This document shows, piece after piece, positions 16,590 to 25,269 of a stretch of DNA of 64,000 bases. Below the pieces are notes generated by a model. That model worked only from the letters and a program-made list of their open reading frames with translations. It did no database searches and was not told where the DNA came from. The DNA lies in the NCBI GenBank assembly GCA_003797895.1, contig RKQB01000007.1, forward strand, positions 124,001 through 188,000, in the 5' to 3' direction. The stretch comes from Cyclobacteriaceae bacterium YHN15 (GTDB lineage: Bacteria > Bacteroidota > Bacteroidia > Cytophagales > Cyclobacteriaceae). The first letter of the stretch is position 1. Every line of letters begins with the position of its first letter. Position numbers and translations under genes: made by a program.

Positions 16590-17935
16590 TGAAAAATTCA
16601 CTTTTAACAATTGCGCTCATTTTATGGGCAATGGCCACCCTACATGCACAAGAGGGTGAATCTATGGATCTGGAAAAAGCAGTTCTTCTGGGACTGGAAA
16701 GAAACTATGGTCTTAAAATTGCCGCCAACAATGTTGTCATGGCAGAAAGAGATATTAAGATTGGGGTAGGTTCTTTCTTTATGCCAACGCTGACAGGAAA
16801 TTTTGCAAATACCTTTAATAAGGAAGATGTAAAACAACAGTTTGCAAATTCACCCGAACCAAATGAAATCCCTGGCGCGAGAACTGAAAACGAAAATTAT
16901 TCTTTGGTAGGTTTTTATGGGTTCCGCCCTGAGACAGTTTTTTCCATCCAAATACTGGGTAAATTGGCTGAGGTTAGCGAGCTGCAGGCGAAAGTAATGG
17001 TTGAAAACACTGTTGCCGCCATATCTTCTGCTTACTACAGAATGGTATTGGAATTACAAAGGCATAGGGTTTTGGAAACTACATTGGAGCTGTCTCAGGC
17101 CAGGTTGGACATTGCAAGGGCAAGGTATGAATTAGGTGGTGCCGGAAGAAGTGATTTCCTCACTGCCCAGGTGGATTACAACACTGATTTATCTCTATTA
17201 GTCAATCAAGAATTGAATATCAAGAATGCCAAAATCAACCTCAATGAACTTTTGGCCTTGGGACCTGATCAGGAATTTTTTGTCAATGATACCATCATTG
17301 TCGACAAGAATTTATTATTGGCTGATTTACTTGAAAATGCCTATCTGAATAATAAACAATACTTGGTTACCCAGCGCCAGGAGAATATTGCTTTCCTTGC
17401 TTTAAGAGAAACACAAGCTCAGAGACTTCCTTTGGTCAATCTGAATGCTTCCTACAACAAGAATACATTTACATCACAAGCTGGATTCTTGTTGCTTAAC
17501 CAAAGACAGGGTTATAATTATGGGGTCACCGTTTCTTTGAACATTTTCAATGGTTTTACATTGAATAGAAGAATTCAAAATGCAAAGGTGGAAAAACTCA
17601 ATGCTGACTTGGCCGTGAAAGATTTGGAAATTCTCATGATTTCGGACATTCAGAGGGCATATAATACATATAATACCAATATTCAGCTCTTGGATATTGA
17701 ATATGCAAATTATAAAGTAGCCATTGAAAACGCAGATATTGCCCTGGAAAGATTTAGATTGGGAATTTCAGATTACCTACAATTCAGGGATGCACAAATC
17801 AACTTGTTGACCGCAGAAAACAGGCTGATCACCGCACTGTTTAATATCAAAGAAATGGAAATTGAATTGATGAGGCTTTCCGGAAGAATCTTTTTTCAAG
17901 GGAATGAAGAAAGGTTTGCATTAACCCTCAAATAG
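16589..17935 (+). CDS. TolC-family outer-membrane channel
   Basis: Encodes 448 residues. The signal peptide is MKNSLLTIALILWAMATLHA, followed by two repeats of the outer-membrane efflux protein domain with long helical hairpins (LEKAVLLGLERNYGLKIAAN; ARARYELGGAGRSDFLTAQV in the first half; LERFRLGISDYLQFRDAQIN in the second). It is a trimeric exit duct for the RND pump. It has no lipobox, so it is probably not acylated. It is the last gene of the operon, with its ATG overlapping the pump stop, and is followed by a hairpin at 17958-17992. Confidence 0.95.
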   Translation: MKNSLLTIALILWAMATLHAQEGESMDLEKAVLLGLERNYGLKIAANNVVMAERDIKIGVGSFFMPTLTGNFANTFNKEDVKQQFANSPEPNEIPGARTENENYSLVGFYGFRPETVFSIQILGKLAEVSELQAKVMVENTVAAISSAYYRMVLELQRHRVLETTLELSQARLDIARARYELGGAGRSDFLTAQVDYNTDLSLLVNQELNIKNAKINLNELLALGPDQEFFVNDTIIVDKNLLLADLLENAYLNNKQYLVTQRQENIAFLALRETQAQRLPLVNLNASYNKNTFTSQAGFLLLNQRQGYNYGVTVSLNIFNGFTLNRRIQNAKVEKLNADLAVKDLEILMISDIQRAYNTYNTNIQLLDIEYANYKVAIENADIALERFRLGISDYLQFRDAQINLLTAENRLITALFNIKEMEIELMRLSGRIFFQGNEERFALTLK

Positions 17936-17957
17936 TCTTGCTTATAAATTAATGACA

Positions 17958-17992
17958 AGAACCATTCTGAATATTATCGGGATGGTTCTTTT
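17958..17992 (+). terminator. terminator after the efflux operon
   Basis: Arms AGAACCAT (17958-17965) and ATGGTTCT (17982-17989) with a 16-nt loop and a short T run, 22 nt past the TolC-like stop. The long loop makes it moderate. Confidence 0.5.
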
Positions 17993-18092
17993 GCATTCCG
18001 TATTTTATACCTATTCCCATCAAAATTTGGAATAAAATTTGCTATTATTACTTTTTATATTCACCATGTCCAATTTTTTGGACCAAGACTGA

Positions 18093-19493
18093 ATGAAACA
18101 AACCTTAAATGGATTACTATTTCTTTTAATTTTTTCTCTTTTCGGGGTTCAGTGTACCTTTTTAAAGGAAGATAAAAACATTGAAAATTACTGGGAAAAC
18201 CCGGTACCTATTGACCTGGAAGAAATAGTCAATAGGGGCTTTATCCGTGCAATAGTGGATAATACTTCTGCCAGTTACTATATATACCGTGGCAGAAGAA
18301 TGGGCTATGAATTTGAAATGCTCAGGAATTTGGCCAGCAGCTTGGGCGTAAGGCTGCACCTGATTGTCAAACCGGATATAAGTGAAGCATTTAAACTCCT
18401 CAATATGGGGAAGGCTGACATTATAGCCATGAACTTGGAAATCACAGAAGAAAGAAAAGTACTGGCCAATTTTACGAAGCCCATTGGCCAAATCAGTACC
18501 GTCCTGGTTCAAAGGAAAAGCAATAGGATGATTACGGAATACAGTGAATTACAGGACAGGGTGATTCATATCCGAAAAGACGCGGTTTACAGAGATCAAC
18601 TTAATTCAATCAAGGAATTATACGGGTTGGATTTAACTATCATTGAGGATGATGAAGACACTGAGAATCTGGTCAACCGGATTGTAAAAGGTGAAATAGA
18701 TATGACCATTTTGGACAAAGAAAATGCGATGGTCAATGCTACCTATTTCGAAAATCTCGACAATAGCCTGGAAATAAGTCCCAATTCGGATGTTGCCTGG
18801 GCACTTAGAAAAAATGCACCTGAATTGGAAAAGGCCATCAATGAATGGATTACTAAAAGGAAAAAATCAGGTTATTTTAATATGATTTATGCCAAGTATT
18901 TTCAAAACTCAAAAAACAGTTATTTTAGAAATAACAGCCCTTTTTCCTCCCTCTCGGGCAATGCCATATCGCCCTATGACAATCTCATAAAAAAAGGCTC
19001 CGATACTTTGGGATGGGATTGGAGATTATTGGCCTCTTTGGTTTACAAGGAGTCAAGGTTTGATACTACCGCTACCTCCTATGCAGGTGCTGTGGGCCTT
19101 TTGCAATTGATGCCGGTGACTTTGGCAAGATTCGGGGTGGAAAACCCTAATGATCCTTACCAAAGCCTGATGGGTGGTGTAAATTATTTAATTTACCTGG
19201 ATAAATTCTGGCTGGAAAGGATTCCTGAATCCAATGAAAGAATTAAGGTCATTTTGGCTTCATATAATATCGGCCACGGGCATGTTGAAGACGCCTGGAG
19301 GTTGGCCATAAAATATGGTGGCAACCCCCAAACCTGGGAAAGCATTGCCCATTTTTTAAAACTGAAAAGCGACCCTGAATACTACCGTGACCCAGTGGTG
19401 AAAAGTGGCTTCGCCAAGGGACATTTGGCAGTCAACTACGTGGATGATGTCATGATACTCTATGATTCCTATCGGGTATTGATAGAGCCGTAA
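18093..19493 (+). CDS. mltF: MltF-type membrane-bound lytic transglycosylase
   Basis: Encodes 466 residues. A hydrophobic export signal ends at Cys21 (FGVQC), possibly lipidated although Gln at -1 is unusual. Residues about 45-275 form a periplasmic solute-binding (SBP_bac_3) domain (FIRAIVDNTSASYYIYRGRR, MGKADIIAMNLEIT). Residues about 300-440 form an SLT lysozyme-like domain with the catalytic Glu320 in LVYKESRFD, then SYAGAVGLLQLMP and ASYNIGHGHVEDAW. This two-domain order is that of MltF, which cleaves the glycan strand to 1,6-anhydro-muropeptides. The products would feed the NagZ-like GH3 enzyme encoded at 29.6-32.6 kb. Confidence 0.93.
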   Translation: MKQTLNGLLFLLIFSLFGVQCTFLKEDKNIENYWENPVPIDLEEIVNRGFIRAIVDNTSASYYIYRGRRMGYEFEMLRNLASSLGVRLHLIVKPDISEAFKLLNMGKADIIAMNLEITEERKVLANFTKPIGQISTVLVQRKSNRMITEYSELQDRVIHIRKDAVYRDQLNSIKELYGLDLTIIEDDEDTENLVNRIVKGEIDMTILDKENAMVNATYFENLDNSLEISPNSDVAWALRKNAPELEKAINEWITKRKKSGYFNMIYAKYFQNSKNSYFRNNSPFSSLSGNAISPYDNLIKKGSDTLGWDWRLLASLVYKESRFDTTATSYAGAVGLLQLMPVTLARFGVENPNDPYQSLMGGVNYLIYLDKFWLERIPESNERIKVILASYNIGHGHVEDAWRLAIKYGGNPQTWESIAHFLKLKSDPEYYRDPVVKSGFAKGHLAVNYVDDVMILYDSYRVLIEP

Positions 19494-19530
19494 GATTTCT
19501 TTGAAAATGTCGGGGATGGAGGTGTAAATG

Positions 19531-19795
19531 GCTCGTCATGCTGACGAAGGAAGCATCTCTGGGATATGGGAGATTTCCCGCAATTCTGCGGGACAGGCAT
19601 TCGCTTGTTCCTCGCTACCATTGACAGATTTGGAAATTGCCCCTCGTTCCGATAGCTATCGGAATCGGGGAACGGAAATCCGGTAGAATGAGGGGGGTCT
19701 GTTTCATCGATCATTAAGGGATTTTTCGACTTTCCCGAAATACTTCGGGACAAGCTGTACCTCCGGCTCAAGATGACGTAGGAAGTCATATCCAT
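19531..19795. repeat. mosaic of short perfect palindromes
   Basis: Non-coding. Contains CGTCA-TGC-TGACG (19534-19546), TCCCGCA-ATTC-TGCGGGA (19576-19593), the 18-bp palindrome TTCCGATAGCTATCGGAA (19647-19664), and TCCCGAA-ATAC-TTCGGGA (19733-19750). The opening phrase GTCATGCTGACGAAGGAAGC and the closing CTCAAGATGACGTAGG are a dispersed intergenic repeat type well known in Bacteroidota. The rest of 19494-19886 shows nothing else. Confidence 0.55.
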
Positions 19796-19886
19796 TCTGT
19801 AAATGCCAATTTTAAGTACTCAGGGTGACGGGTAGGATTTTATTTTTTTCTATATTTCTTTTATCCTTTTACCTACATCCTTCCCC

Positions 19887-20600
19887 TCACTTACCCACAT
19901 ACAAAATAAAAACCACCGGGATTTTGTGTAGGTCTATCTTGGTATTTCTCCAATCGGAGATGGTCTTTGTTTGAATGAATTCATCAGAACCTGTCAGATT
20001 TTTGGCGATACACAATTTGGTATGGGGTGAAAGTGTGGATTTTAAATCCTCCAAAAGATGATTGTTCCTGAAAGGCGTTTCCATAAACATCTGGGTCTTG
20101 TTATGCCTTGCTGATTCTCCCTCCAATTGCTTGATGGCATTGATCCTATCCTTTTTATCGATTGGAAGGTATCCATGAAAAGCAAATGACTGCCCATTGA
20201 ATCCAGACCCCATCAGGGCCAGAAACATAGCACTGGGACCTGTCAATGGAACCACTTGTATCTTTTTTTCATGGGCATAGGCCACTGCAGCCGAACCGGG
20301 GTCAGCAATACCCGGACAACCTGCTTCGGACATCACACCCACGTCCACCCCGGAAAATAAAGGCTGCATGATTCTTTCCAGTTCAGCGGGCTTTGTTTTC
20401 TTATCCAATATTTCAAACTGCAATTCCTCAATGGTAATACCCATTCTAAGGCTACTGATAAACCTCCTGGCAGTGCGTACATTCTCGACCAAGAAATATT
20501 GCATATTCTTTACCACCTCTCGTATTTGAGGACTGATAACTTTATCAGCAGTATTTTCAGCCAATACAGTTGGGATAAGGTATAATTTTCCTAATTTCAT
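19887..20600 (-). CDS. RsmI-like tetrapyrrole-methylase-fold SAM methyltransferase
   Basis: Encodes 237 residues of the tetrapyrrole (corrin/porphyrin) methylase fold in its RsmI branch. It starts MKLGKLYLIPTVLAENTADKV, and contains VGVMSEAGCPGIADPGS and VVPLTGPSAMFLALMGSG (SAM-binding loops) and FMETPFRNNHLLEDL. RsmI 2'-O-methylates C1402 of 16S rRNA. This protein is shorter than E. coli RsmI (286 residues) and belongs to a short Bacteroidota paralogue group whose target is less certain. Start 20600 is chosen because the extra 26 codons upstream are not conserved-looking. It is divergent from the next gene. Confidence 0.85.
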   Translation of the reverse strand: MKLGKLYLIPTVLAENTADKVISPQIREVVKNMQYFLVENVRTARRFISSLRMGITIEELQFEILDKKTKPAELERIMQPLFSGVDVGVMSEAGCPGIADPGSAAVAYAHEKKIQVVPLTGPSAMFLALMGSGFNGQSFAFHGYLPIDKKDRINAIKQLEGESARHNKTQMFMETPFRNNHLLEDLKSTLSPHTKLCIAKNLTGSDEFIQTKTISDWRNTKIDLHKIPVVFILYVGK

Positions 20601-20729
20601 TTTAATTAAGCGATTACAATAATAATTGACGTACAACAAAATCCTGATTTTCAGGTTAAGGATGAATACATCCTCCATATGGAGAAAATCCTTAAGTCCT
20701 GATTTTTCTTTAACAAATTTCCGAAAGAT

Positions 20730-21212
20730 ATGAAATATGTAATCTTAGTTAGCCTCTTGATTGGACTCATTTGTCCAACTACTTTTGCCCAAACTGACAA
20801 AAAAATGATTGATGTAGAATATGACTTTTTTGGTTCCAGGCCCCAATACAGTGTTTCGGGCAAAAAATTACTCTATAAGGATATCAAATTGATCATGGAA
20901 AATTACCCTGAGGCAAAAATCCATATCGAAAAAGCAACAAAAAGAAAGAATGTGGCAACTCCCCTTCTTGCTGTAGGTGGTTCGGGATTGATCACGAGTT
21001 TTATTCTTAGGACTACAGATTATGGTGTACCGGTCTTTTGGTCCTCTTTAGGGGTATTCACGATTGGAATAGGTTATTTCCAAGGGCATCTGGTGAACCT
21101 TCAGCGTTCTGTCAATACCTACAACCAAACCCTTTACAACTCCGGTAGAGTCAGAAGCAGTCTGGATTTAAAAATCTCTCCATCTCAGACTGGATTTGTA
21201 TATAGTTTTTGA
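20730..21212 (+). CDS. hypothetical exported membrane protein
   Basis: Encodes 160 residues. A clear signal peptide (MKYVILVSLLIGLICPTTFAQ) is followed by a polar part that begins DVEYDFFGSRPQYSVSGKKL. Two hydrophobic segments lie at about 75-90 and 98-118 (LLAVGGSGLITSFILRT, VFWSSLGVFTIGIGYFQG), and the C terminus is short and polar. I do not recognise a family. The pattern of signal peptide plus helical hairpin is common in small Bacteroidota envelope proteins. It lies between the RsmI-like gene (divergent) and a secreted amidohydrolase 100 nt downstream on the same strand. Confidence 0.75.
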   Translation: MKYVILVSLLIGLICPTTFAQTDKKMIDVEYDFFGSRPQYSVSGKKLLYKDIKLIMENYPEAKIHIEKATKRKNVATPLLAVGGSGLITSFILRTTDYGVPVFWSSLGVFTIGIGYFQGHLVNLQRSVNTYNQTLYNSGRVRSSLDLKISPSQTGFVYSF

Positions 21213-21311
21213 TGATTGGGTATTTCATTTATGCGCCAAAAACCTATATTTAGGTTACAGGTTACCTATAGCAATAACTGAACGTGAATTAAAAAACTCC
21301 ATTCAACCGAT

Positions 21312-22661
21312 ATGATGCGTAAAGAAAAATTCAAAAATATCCTGCTCTTTGTATTTATCGTCAATTTGTCCTTTCCCCTTCAAGCCCAAAATATAAAAGC
21401 TTTGGTTGGCGGCACTTTAATCGACGGATTTGGCGGTCCGCCGTTGAGAAATTCTGTGATTATTATTGAAAATGAAAGGATAAAGGAAATCGGGCAGATC
21501 AGTAGTTTGAAAATTCCTGAAGGTGCAGAAATAATTTCCACTGAAGGCATGTCTGTGATGCCGGGTCTATGGGATATGCACGTTCACCTGATGATCAATG
21601 GCCATAGCAATTACACCCATTGGGACAGCACATACATTGGTATTTTTGAATCAGTCATCATGCCTTCTTCTGCCCACCAACTCTTATTGGCAGGAGTTAC
21701 CAGCGCGAGAGATTTGGGAGCTCCCCTTGAAGCCAGCATCAATGTCAGAGATAAAATCAATAGAGGAGAAATACCCGGTCCTACTATTTATGTTTCTGGT
21801 CCTTTTATACAAAAGGAACCTTATCCAGGAACAAAAGCTTTCCGATGGGGTGTAAACGGGGCAGCAGATGCCCGAGCCAAAGTAAAAACCTTGGTAGATG
21901 CGGGGGTGGATGTCATCAAACTGATCGATCATGATGAAATGACTATAGAAGAAGCCAAGGCGGTGGTGGATGAGGCACATAAATACGGCAAACCGGTGAT
22001 AGCCCATTCCCATAGGCCGGAAGAAATACGTATTGGGCTGAAAATCGGTGTTGATTGTTTTGAGCATACCGGACTTGCTTCTGCCCCGGAATATCCGGCA
22101 GATATTATCGAAATGATCAAAGAAAGAACCGCTAAAATGAATATGGGGCCTTTATTCTGGACACCTACGGTTGAGGGGCTATATAACTACGAATACACCC
22201 GGAACAACCCTGAAAAATTAGATGATCCTTCCTGGCATCTTGGTTTACCTGATTCCATCATCAGAGATATCCGTGCCTCCTTGAGGTTTCCGGGGAGAAT
22301 GCCTTATTTTCAATTGACTCCAGTAAGAAAACCTACTTTGGAGAGGAAAATCAACCAATTGAAAAATGCAGGCGTGGTGATGATGATCGGCACAGACAGT
22401 GGTATCCCTATGAAATTCCATAGCCAAAGTACTTGGAATGAACTGGATGTTTGGGTCAATGAATTTGGTTTTGATCCCATGCTTACTATCAAAGCGGCTA
22501 CCTATTGGCCAGCGGTTTCCATGAAGGTGGATCAGGATTACGGCAGTATCAGTGAGGGTAAATATGCCGATATCATTGCCGTTAAAGGAGATGTTCTTCG
22601 TTATATCAGCTTACTTCAAAATGTTGATATGGTCATCAAACATGGAAAAAGAGTGAAATAA
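21312..22661 (+). CDS. secreted amidohydrolase (imidazolonepropionase-like)
   Basis: Encodes 449 residues with a signal peptide (about 1-25, ending PLQAQ). It is a metal-dependent TIM-barrel hydrolase. The first metal ligands are in GLWDMHVHL, the probable carboxylated or bridging Lys in DVIKLIDHDE, two His in VIAHSHRP and CFEHTG, and the catalytic Asp in MIGTDSGIP. The C terminus has the composite-domain signature GSISEGKYADIIAVKGD. Family members cleave cyclic amides or peptides; related exported enzymes act on dipeptides or Xaa-Pro. The substrate is not predictable from sequence, and the export signal implies periplasmic action. Confidence 0.92.
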   Translation: MMRKEKFKNILLFVFIVNLSFPLQAQNIKALVGGTLIDGFGGPPLRNSVIIIENERIKEIGQISSLKIPEGAEIISTEGMSVMPGLWDMHVHLMINGHSNYTHWDSTYIGIFESVIMPSSAHQLLLAGVTSARDLGAPLEASINVRDKINRGEIPGPTIYVSGPFIQKEPYPGTKAFRWGVNGAADARAKVKTLVDAGVDVIKLIDHDEMTIEEAKAVVDEAHKYGKPVIAHSHRPEEIRIGLKIGVDCFEHTGLASAPEYPADIIEMIKERTAKMNMGPLFWTPTVEGLYNYEYTRNNPEKLDDPSWHLGLPDSIIRDIRASLRFPGRMPYFQLTPVRKPTLERKINQLKNAGVVMMIGTDSGIPMKFHSQSTWNELDVWVNEFGFDPMLTIKAATYWPAVSMKVDQDYGSISEGKYADIIAVKGDVLRYISLLQNVDMVIKHGKRVK

Positions 22662-22818
22662 TAGCAGTTTTAGACCATGGAGGTTTTTCAAACTTCGAAA
22701 GTCTCCCAATATTTTATACAACTTAAAGACTTTTAACACCAGGATTTTCACCCTTCGACTTTGGTAAGGGAAAAACAATGAGATAAGTCTTTTTTATTGC
22801 TATGTAGAAAAAATATGA

Positions 22819-22862
22819 AACAGGATTATTGCAGTTCTTTTTTTCTACCCTATAATCCTGTT
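22819..22862. terminator. hairpin between convergent genes
   Basis: 11-bp perfect arms AACAGGATTAT (22819-22829) and ATAATCCTGTT (22852-22862) around a T-rich 22-nt loop, located between the ends of the amidohydrolase (+) and esterase (-) genes. It may end transcription in both directions. The long loop and the lack of a strict T run reduce confidence. Confidence 0.4.
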
Positions 22863-22888
22863 GGTCCAAAAGGCCTCAAAGATTAACT

Positions 22889-23650
22889 TCATTTCAAAAA
22901 AGCCCTCACTGTCTCCACCACAGCTGCCGGCTGTTCGGCATGCAGCCAGTGGCCTGCATCTTTGATGTAAATGACATGGCTATTTGGAAATAGCCGGTCT
23001 ATTTCCTCTTTATCTTCTTCTTTGATATAATCAGATTTTTCTCCTCCCATAAACAAAGACGGATTATCAAATGTGGCATCTGATTCCAAGGCTTCTCCCA
23101 CATTGGCAATATTTTTCGTGATCACCGGTAAATTTATCTTCCACTCAAACCCTCCATTATCTCCTCTGCCAAGGCTTTTGAGCAGGAATTGCCTGATTCC
23201 TGGAATTTTGATATATTCTGACAATATATCATCCGCTTCCTTTCTGGATTTCAGGGTATCAATCGGAATAGCATTTAAGCCTTCTAATATGTGTTGATGA
23301 TGCAATGGGTAAAACCTTGGCGCAATATCTGCCACAATCAGTTTCCTTACCTTTTCCGGATATCTGATGGCAAAATTCATAGCTGTTTTTCCTCCCATGG
23401 AATGCCCCATCAAAAAGGCAGATTCAATTTTTTGATCTTCCATGAATTCCTTTAAGTCCTCTGCCATCGCATCATAATTCCAATCCTCACTTTGAGGGGA
23501 GTCACCATGATTTCTTTGATCAATCAGGTATAAGGTAAAATCCGTTTCGAGTTCCTTGGCAATGCTGAACCAATTATCTGCAGAACCAAACAGGCCATGG
23601 AGAATGATCAAAGGTTCTCCCTGGCCTGTTTTTTTAAAATTCAGTTTCAT
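22889..23650 (-). CDS. alpha/beta hydrolase, YbfF-like esterase
   Basis: Encodes 253 residues. It shows the oxyanion segment LIILHGLFGSADNW, the LIDQRNHGDS loop, the nucleophile elbow GHSMGG, and the catalytic His in DAGHWLHAEQPAAV. LHGLFGSADNW and DQRNHG are typical of YbfF/ABHD11-type acyl esterases, which hydrolyse short acyl thioesters or esters in the cytoplasm. No signal peptide. It is the last gene of a minus-strand series of four enzymes (from 26031 leftward), with a 31-nt gap to the ThuA-like gene. Confidence 0.93.
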   Translation of the reverse strand: MKLNFKKTGQGEPLIILHGLFGSADNWFSIAKELETDFTLYLIDQRNHGDSPQSEDWNYDAMAEDLKEFMEDQKIESAFLMGHSMGGKTAMNFAIRYPEKVRKLIVADIAPRFYPLHHQHILEGLNAIPIDTLKSRKEADDILSEYIKIPGIRQFLLKSLGRGDNGGFEWKINLPVITKNIANVGEALESDATFDNPSLFMGGEKSDYIKEEDKEEIDRLFPNSHVIYIKDAGHWLHAEQPAAVVETVRAFLK

Positions 23651-23681
23651 TAATAAATTCTAAGTTTACAATTCTTCCCAC

Positions 23682-24452
23682 TTAATCAATGGGAAATCCT
23701 TTGGCAGCATACCAAATACCTCCATAAATATGCTGTAGAAAATTCTCGTTTAAAAATGACCAATCGGTATGTCCCAAAGCGGTATAAAAAATTCTACCAC
23801 CATCATACTCATGTGTCCAGGCCATGGGATGAAATTCCCCCATTCCCTCAGTAGGTTGCCAGGAGAAATCTGTATTATAAGAAGTTTCATCTGCAGTCAC
23901 CAATACCCTTACATCAGAATTAAAGTTTTTGAAGGCATATAATTCATCAGTCCAAAGCCATTTTTCAGGAAGATGATAAGTGGCAGGATGGGTTCGGTCC
24001 ACCACATTGAGTCTAACAGACTGAATATAGGGATGGTTCATAAATTGTGCGCCTATTAGTTTGGTGTACCAAGGCCATTCATATTCCGTGTCGGTAGCAC
24101 TGTGAATTCCCACAATACCTTTTCCGCTTTGCACGAATCTCTGGAAAGCAGCTTTTTGTTCTTCGTTGAAAATGGTTCCAGTTGTACTCATCAGGATGAT
24201 GACATCAAACCTTTTTAATTTTTCATCTGTGAAGATATCCGCATCTTCAGTAGAATATACTTCAAATTGATGGTCTCTCCCAAGTTTTTTGAGGGCGACG
24301 ACTCCATCCGGAATGGACTGGTGTCGGAAGCCTTTGGTTTTACTGAATACCAAAGCCCTGAACTGATAATTTTGTCCAAAAGATTCATAGCTCGAGCCAA
24401 ACAAGATGATGCAGGCGAACAGAAATGCGGTCAAATAGGTTTTTACGTTCAT
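23682..24452 (-). CDS. secreted ThuA-like domain protein
   Basis: Encodes 256 residues with a signal peptide (MNVKTYLTAFLFACIILFGS ... FGQ). The remainder is one ThuA-like, glutamine-amidotransferase-fold domain: VFSKTKGFRHQSIPDG at the start, FDVIILMSTTG, VGIHSATDTEYEWPWY, and near the end GGRIFYTALGHTDWSF. Such proteins occur with trehalose or other sugar use genes in several bacteria, but no enzymatic activity is established. Context here is mixed envelope enzymes, so no pathway can be given. It sits 32 nt from the VanX-like gene in the same direction. Confidence 0.92.
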   Translation of the reverse strand: MNVKTYLTAFLFACIILFGSSYESFGQNYQFRALVFSKTKGFRHQSIPDGVVALKKLGRDHQFEVYSTEDADIFTDEKLKRFDVIILMSTTGTIFNEEQKAAFQRFVQSGKGIVGIHSATDTEYEWPWYTKLIGAQFMNHPYIQSVRLNVVDRTHPATYHLPEKWLWTDELYAFKNFNSDVRVLVTADETSYNTDFSWQPTEGMGEFHPMAWTHEYDGGRIFYTALGHTDWSFLNENFLQHIYGGIWYAAKGFPID

Positions 24453-24484
24453 TGTTAATTGAAATTGATGTTAACCCAATGTAT

Positions 24485-25264
24485 TTATTTTACCAGTTGA
24501 AATCTGGCAGCAGCATCTTTCAGTGAATAGGCATTGAAATGCCACCATTCGGATCCGATGCCTGTAAATCCTCCATGTTTCATCACTTTTCTTAATATTT
24601 CCCGGTTACTGATATGCTCATTGGTAAGGATACCTTCTCTGAGCATTTGTACTTCTCTATCCGGATAAGCAGGATAGCCAAAATAGTCATAAGTTGTTCC
24701 CATATCCAAGGCCTCACCTGTCTCCGCATTGGCCAATGTCAAATCAACGGCCACGCCGTAATTATGAAGCCCTCCTACTTTTGGATCAGCCACATACAAT
24801 GGTTTGATACTGTCCGGTTTGTCCAGGTTATCCCATAGAATCTGCTGCACGCTGATCGGCCTGACACCATCATACACCAAAAAAGTCAAATCAGGATGTT
24901 CCTCTTTTAACTTTTCGTGGGCTTTTTTCAGCATATCTGCAACCACTGGCTGCAAATAACATCTTTTTAAGTCACCATATACATCCTGTCCGAAAAAATT
25001 GTCTGATGTGGAATATTTCAAGTCAACAAAAATACCAGGAATAACCTGCTCCACATCTACAAGACCGGCATCTCGAAGGCTTTGCTCCAGTGTACCGATG
25101 ACCTCTACTATTTCGAATTCCTCATCATCAACCACCCATTCGGACGATGATCCCATGGTAATTTCCTCTTCTAAAAACTGCTCATGCACTTCTTTTTGTT
25201 TGCAGGAAATCAAGCAAATCAATGGTAAAAGGATAAGGACTAAGGTGTTGTTTTTCAAAAACAT
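24485..25264 (-). CDS. M15D D-Ala-D-Ala dipeptidase, VanX-like, lipoprotein
   Basis: Encodes 259 residues. Signal MFLKNNTLVLILLPLICLIS and a lipobox ending at Cys21 suggest an envelope-anchored protein. The zinc-peptidase motifs are complete: LKYSTSDNFFG, VYDGVRPISVQ (catalytic Arg), GLHNYGVAVDLTL (zinc His and Asp of SxHxxGxAxD, with Gly-Leu for Ser) and EWWHFN (ExxWH). It would hydrolyse D-Ala-D-Ala in the periplasm, in cell-wall turnover rather than vancomycin resistance, since no vanHA genes are present. An acidic linker (about 22-60) precedes the domain. It lies 5 nt from the SDR gene upstream. Confidence 0.92.
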   Translation of the reverse strand: MFLKNNTLVLILLPLICLISCKQKEVHEQFLEEEITMGSSSEWVVDDEEFEIVEVIGTLEQSLRDAGLVDVEQVIPGIFVDLKYSTSDNFFGQDVYGDLKRCYLQPVVADMLKKAHEKLKEEHPDLTFLVYDGVRPISVQQILWDNLDKPDSIKPLYVADPKVGGLHNYGVAVDLTLANAETGEALDMGTTYDYFGYPAYPDREVQMLREGILTNEHISNREILRKVMKHGGFTGIGSEWWHFNAYSLKDAAARFQLVK

Positions 25265-25269
25265 GGAGA

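Noticed and set aside
24485-25264. Vancomycin-resistance role for the VanX-like gene
   Set aside because: No vanH, vanA or sensor genes are near, and the protein has a lipoprotein signal, which fits periplasmic cell-wall turnover better.
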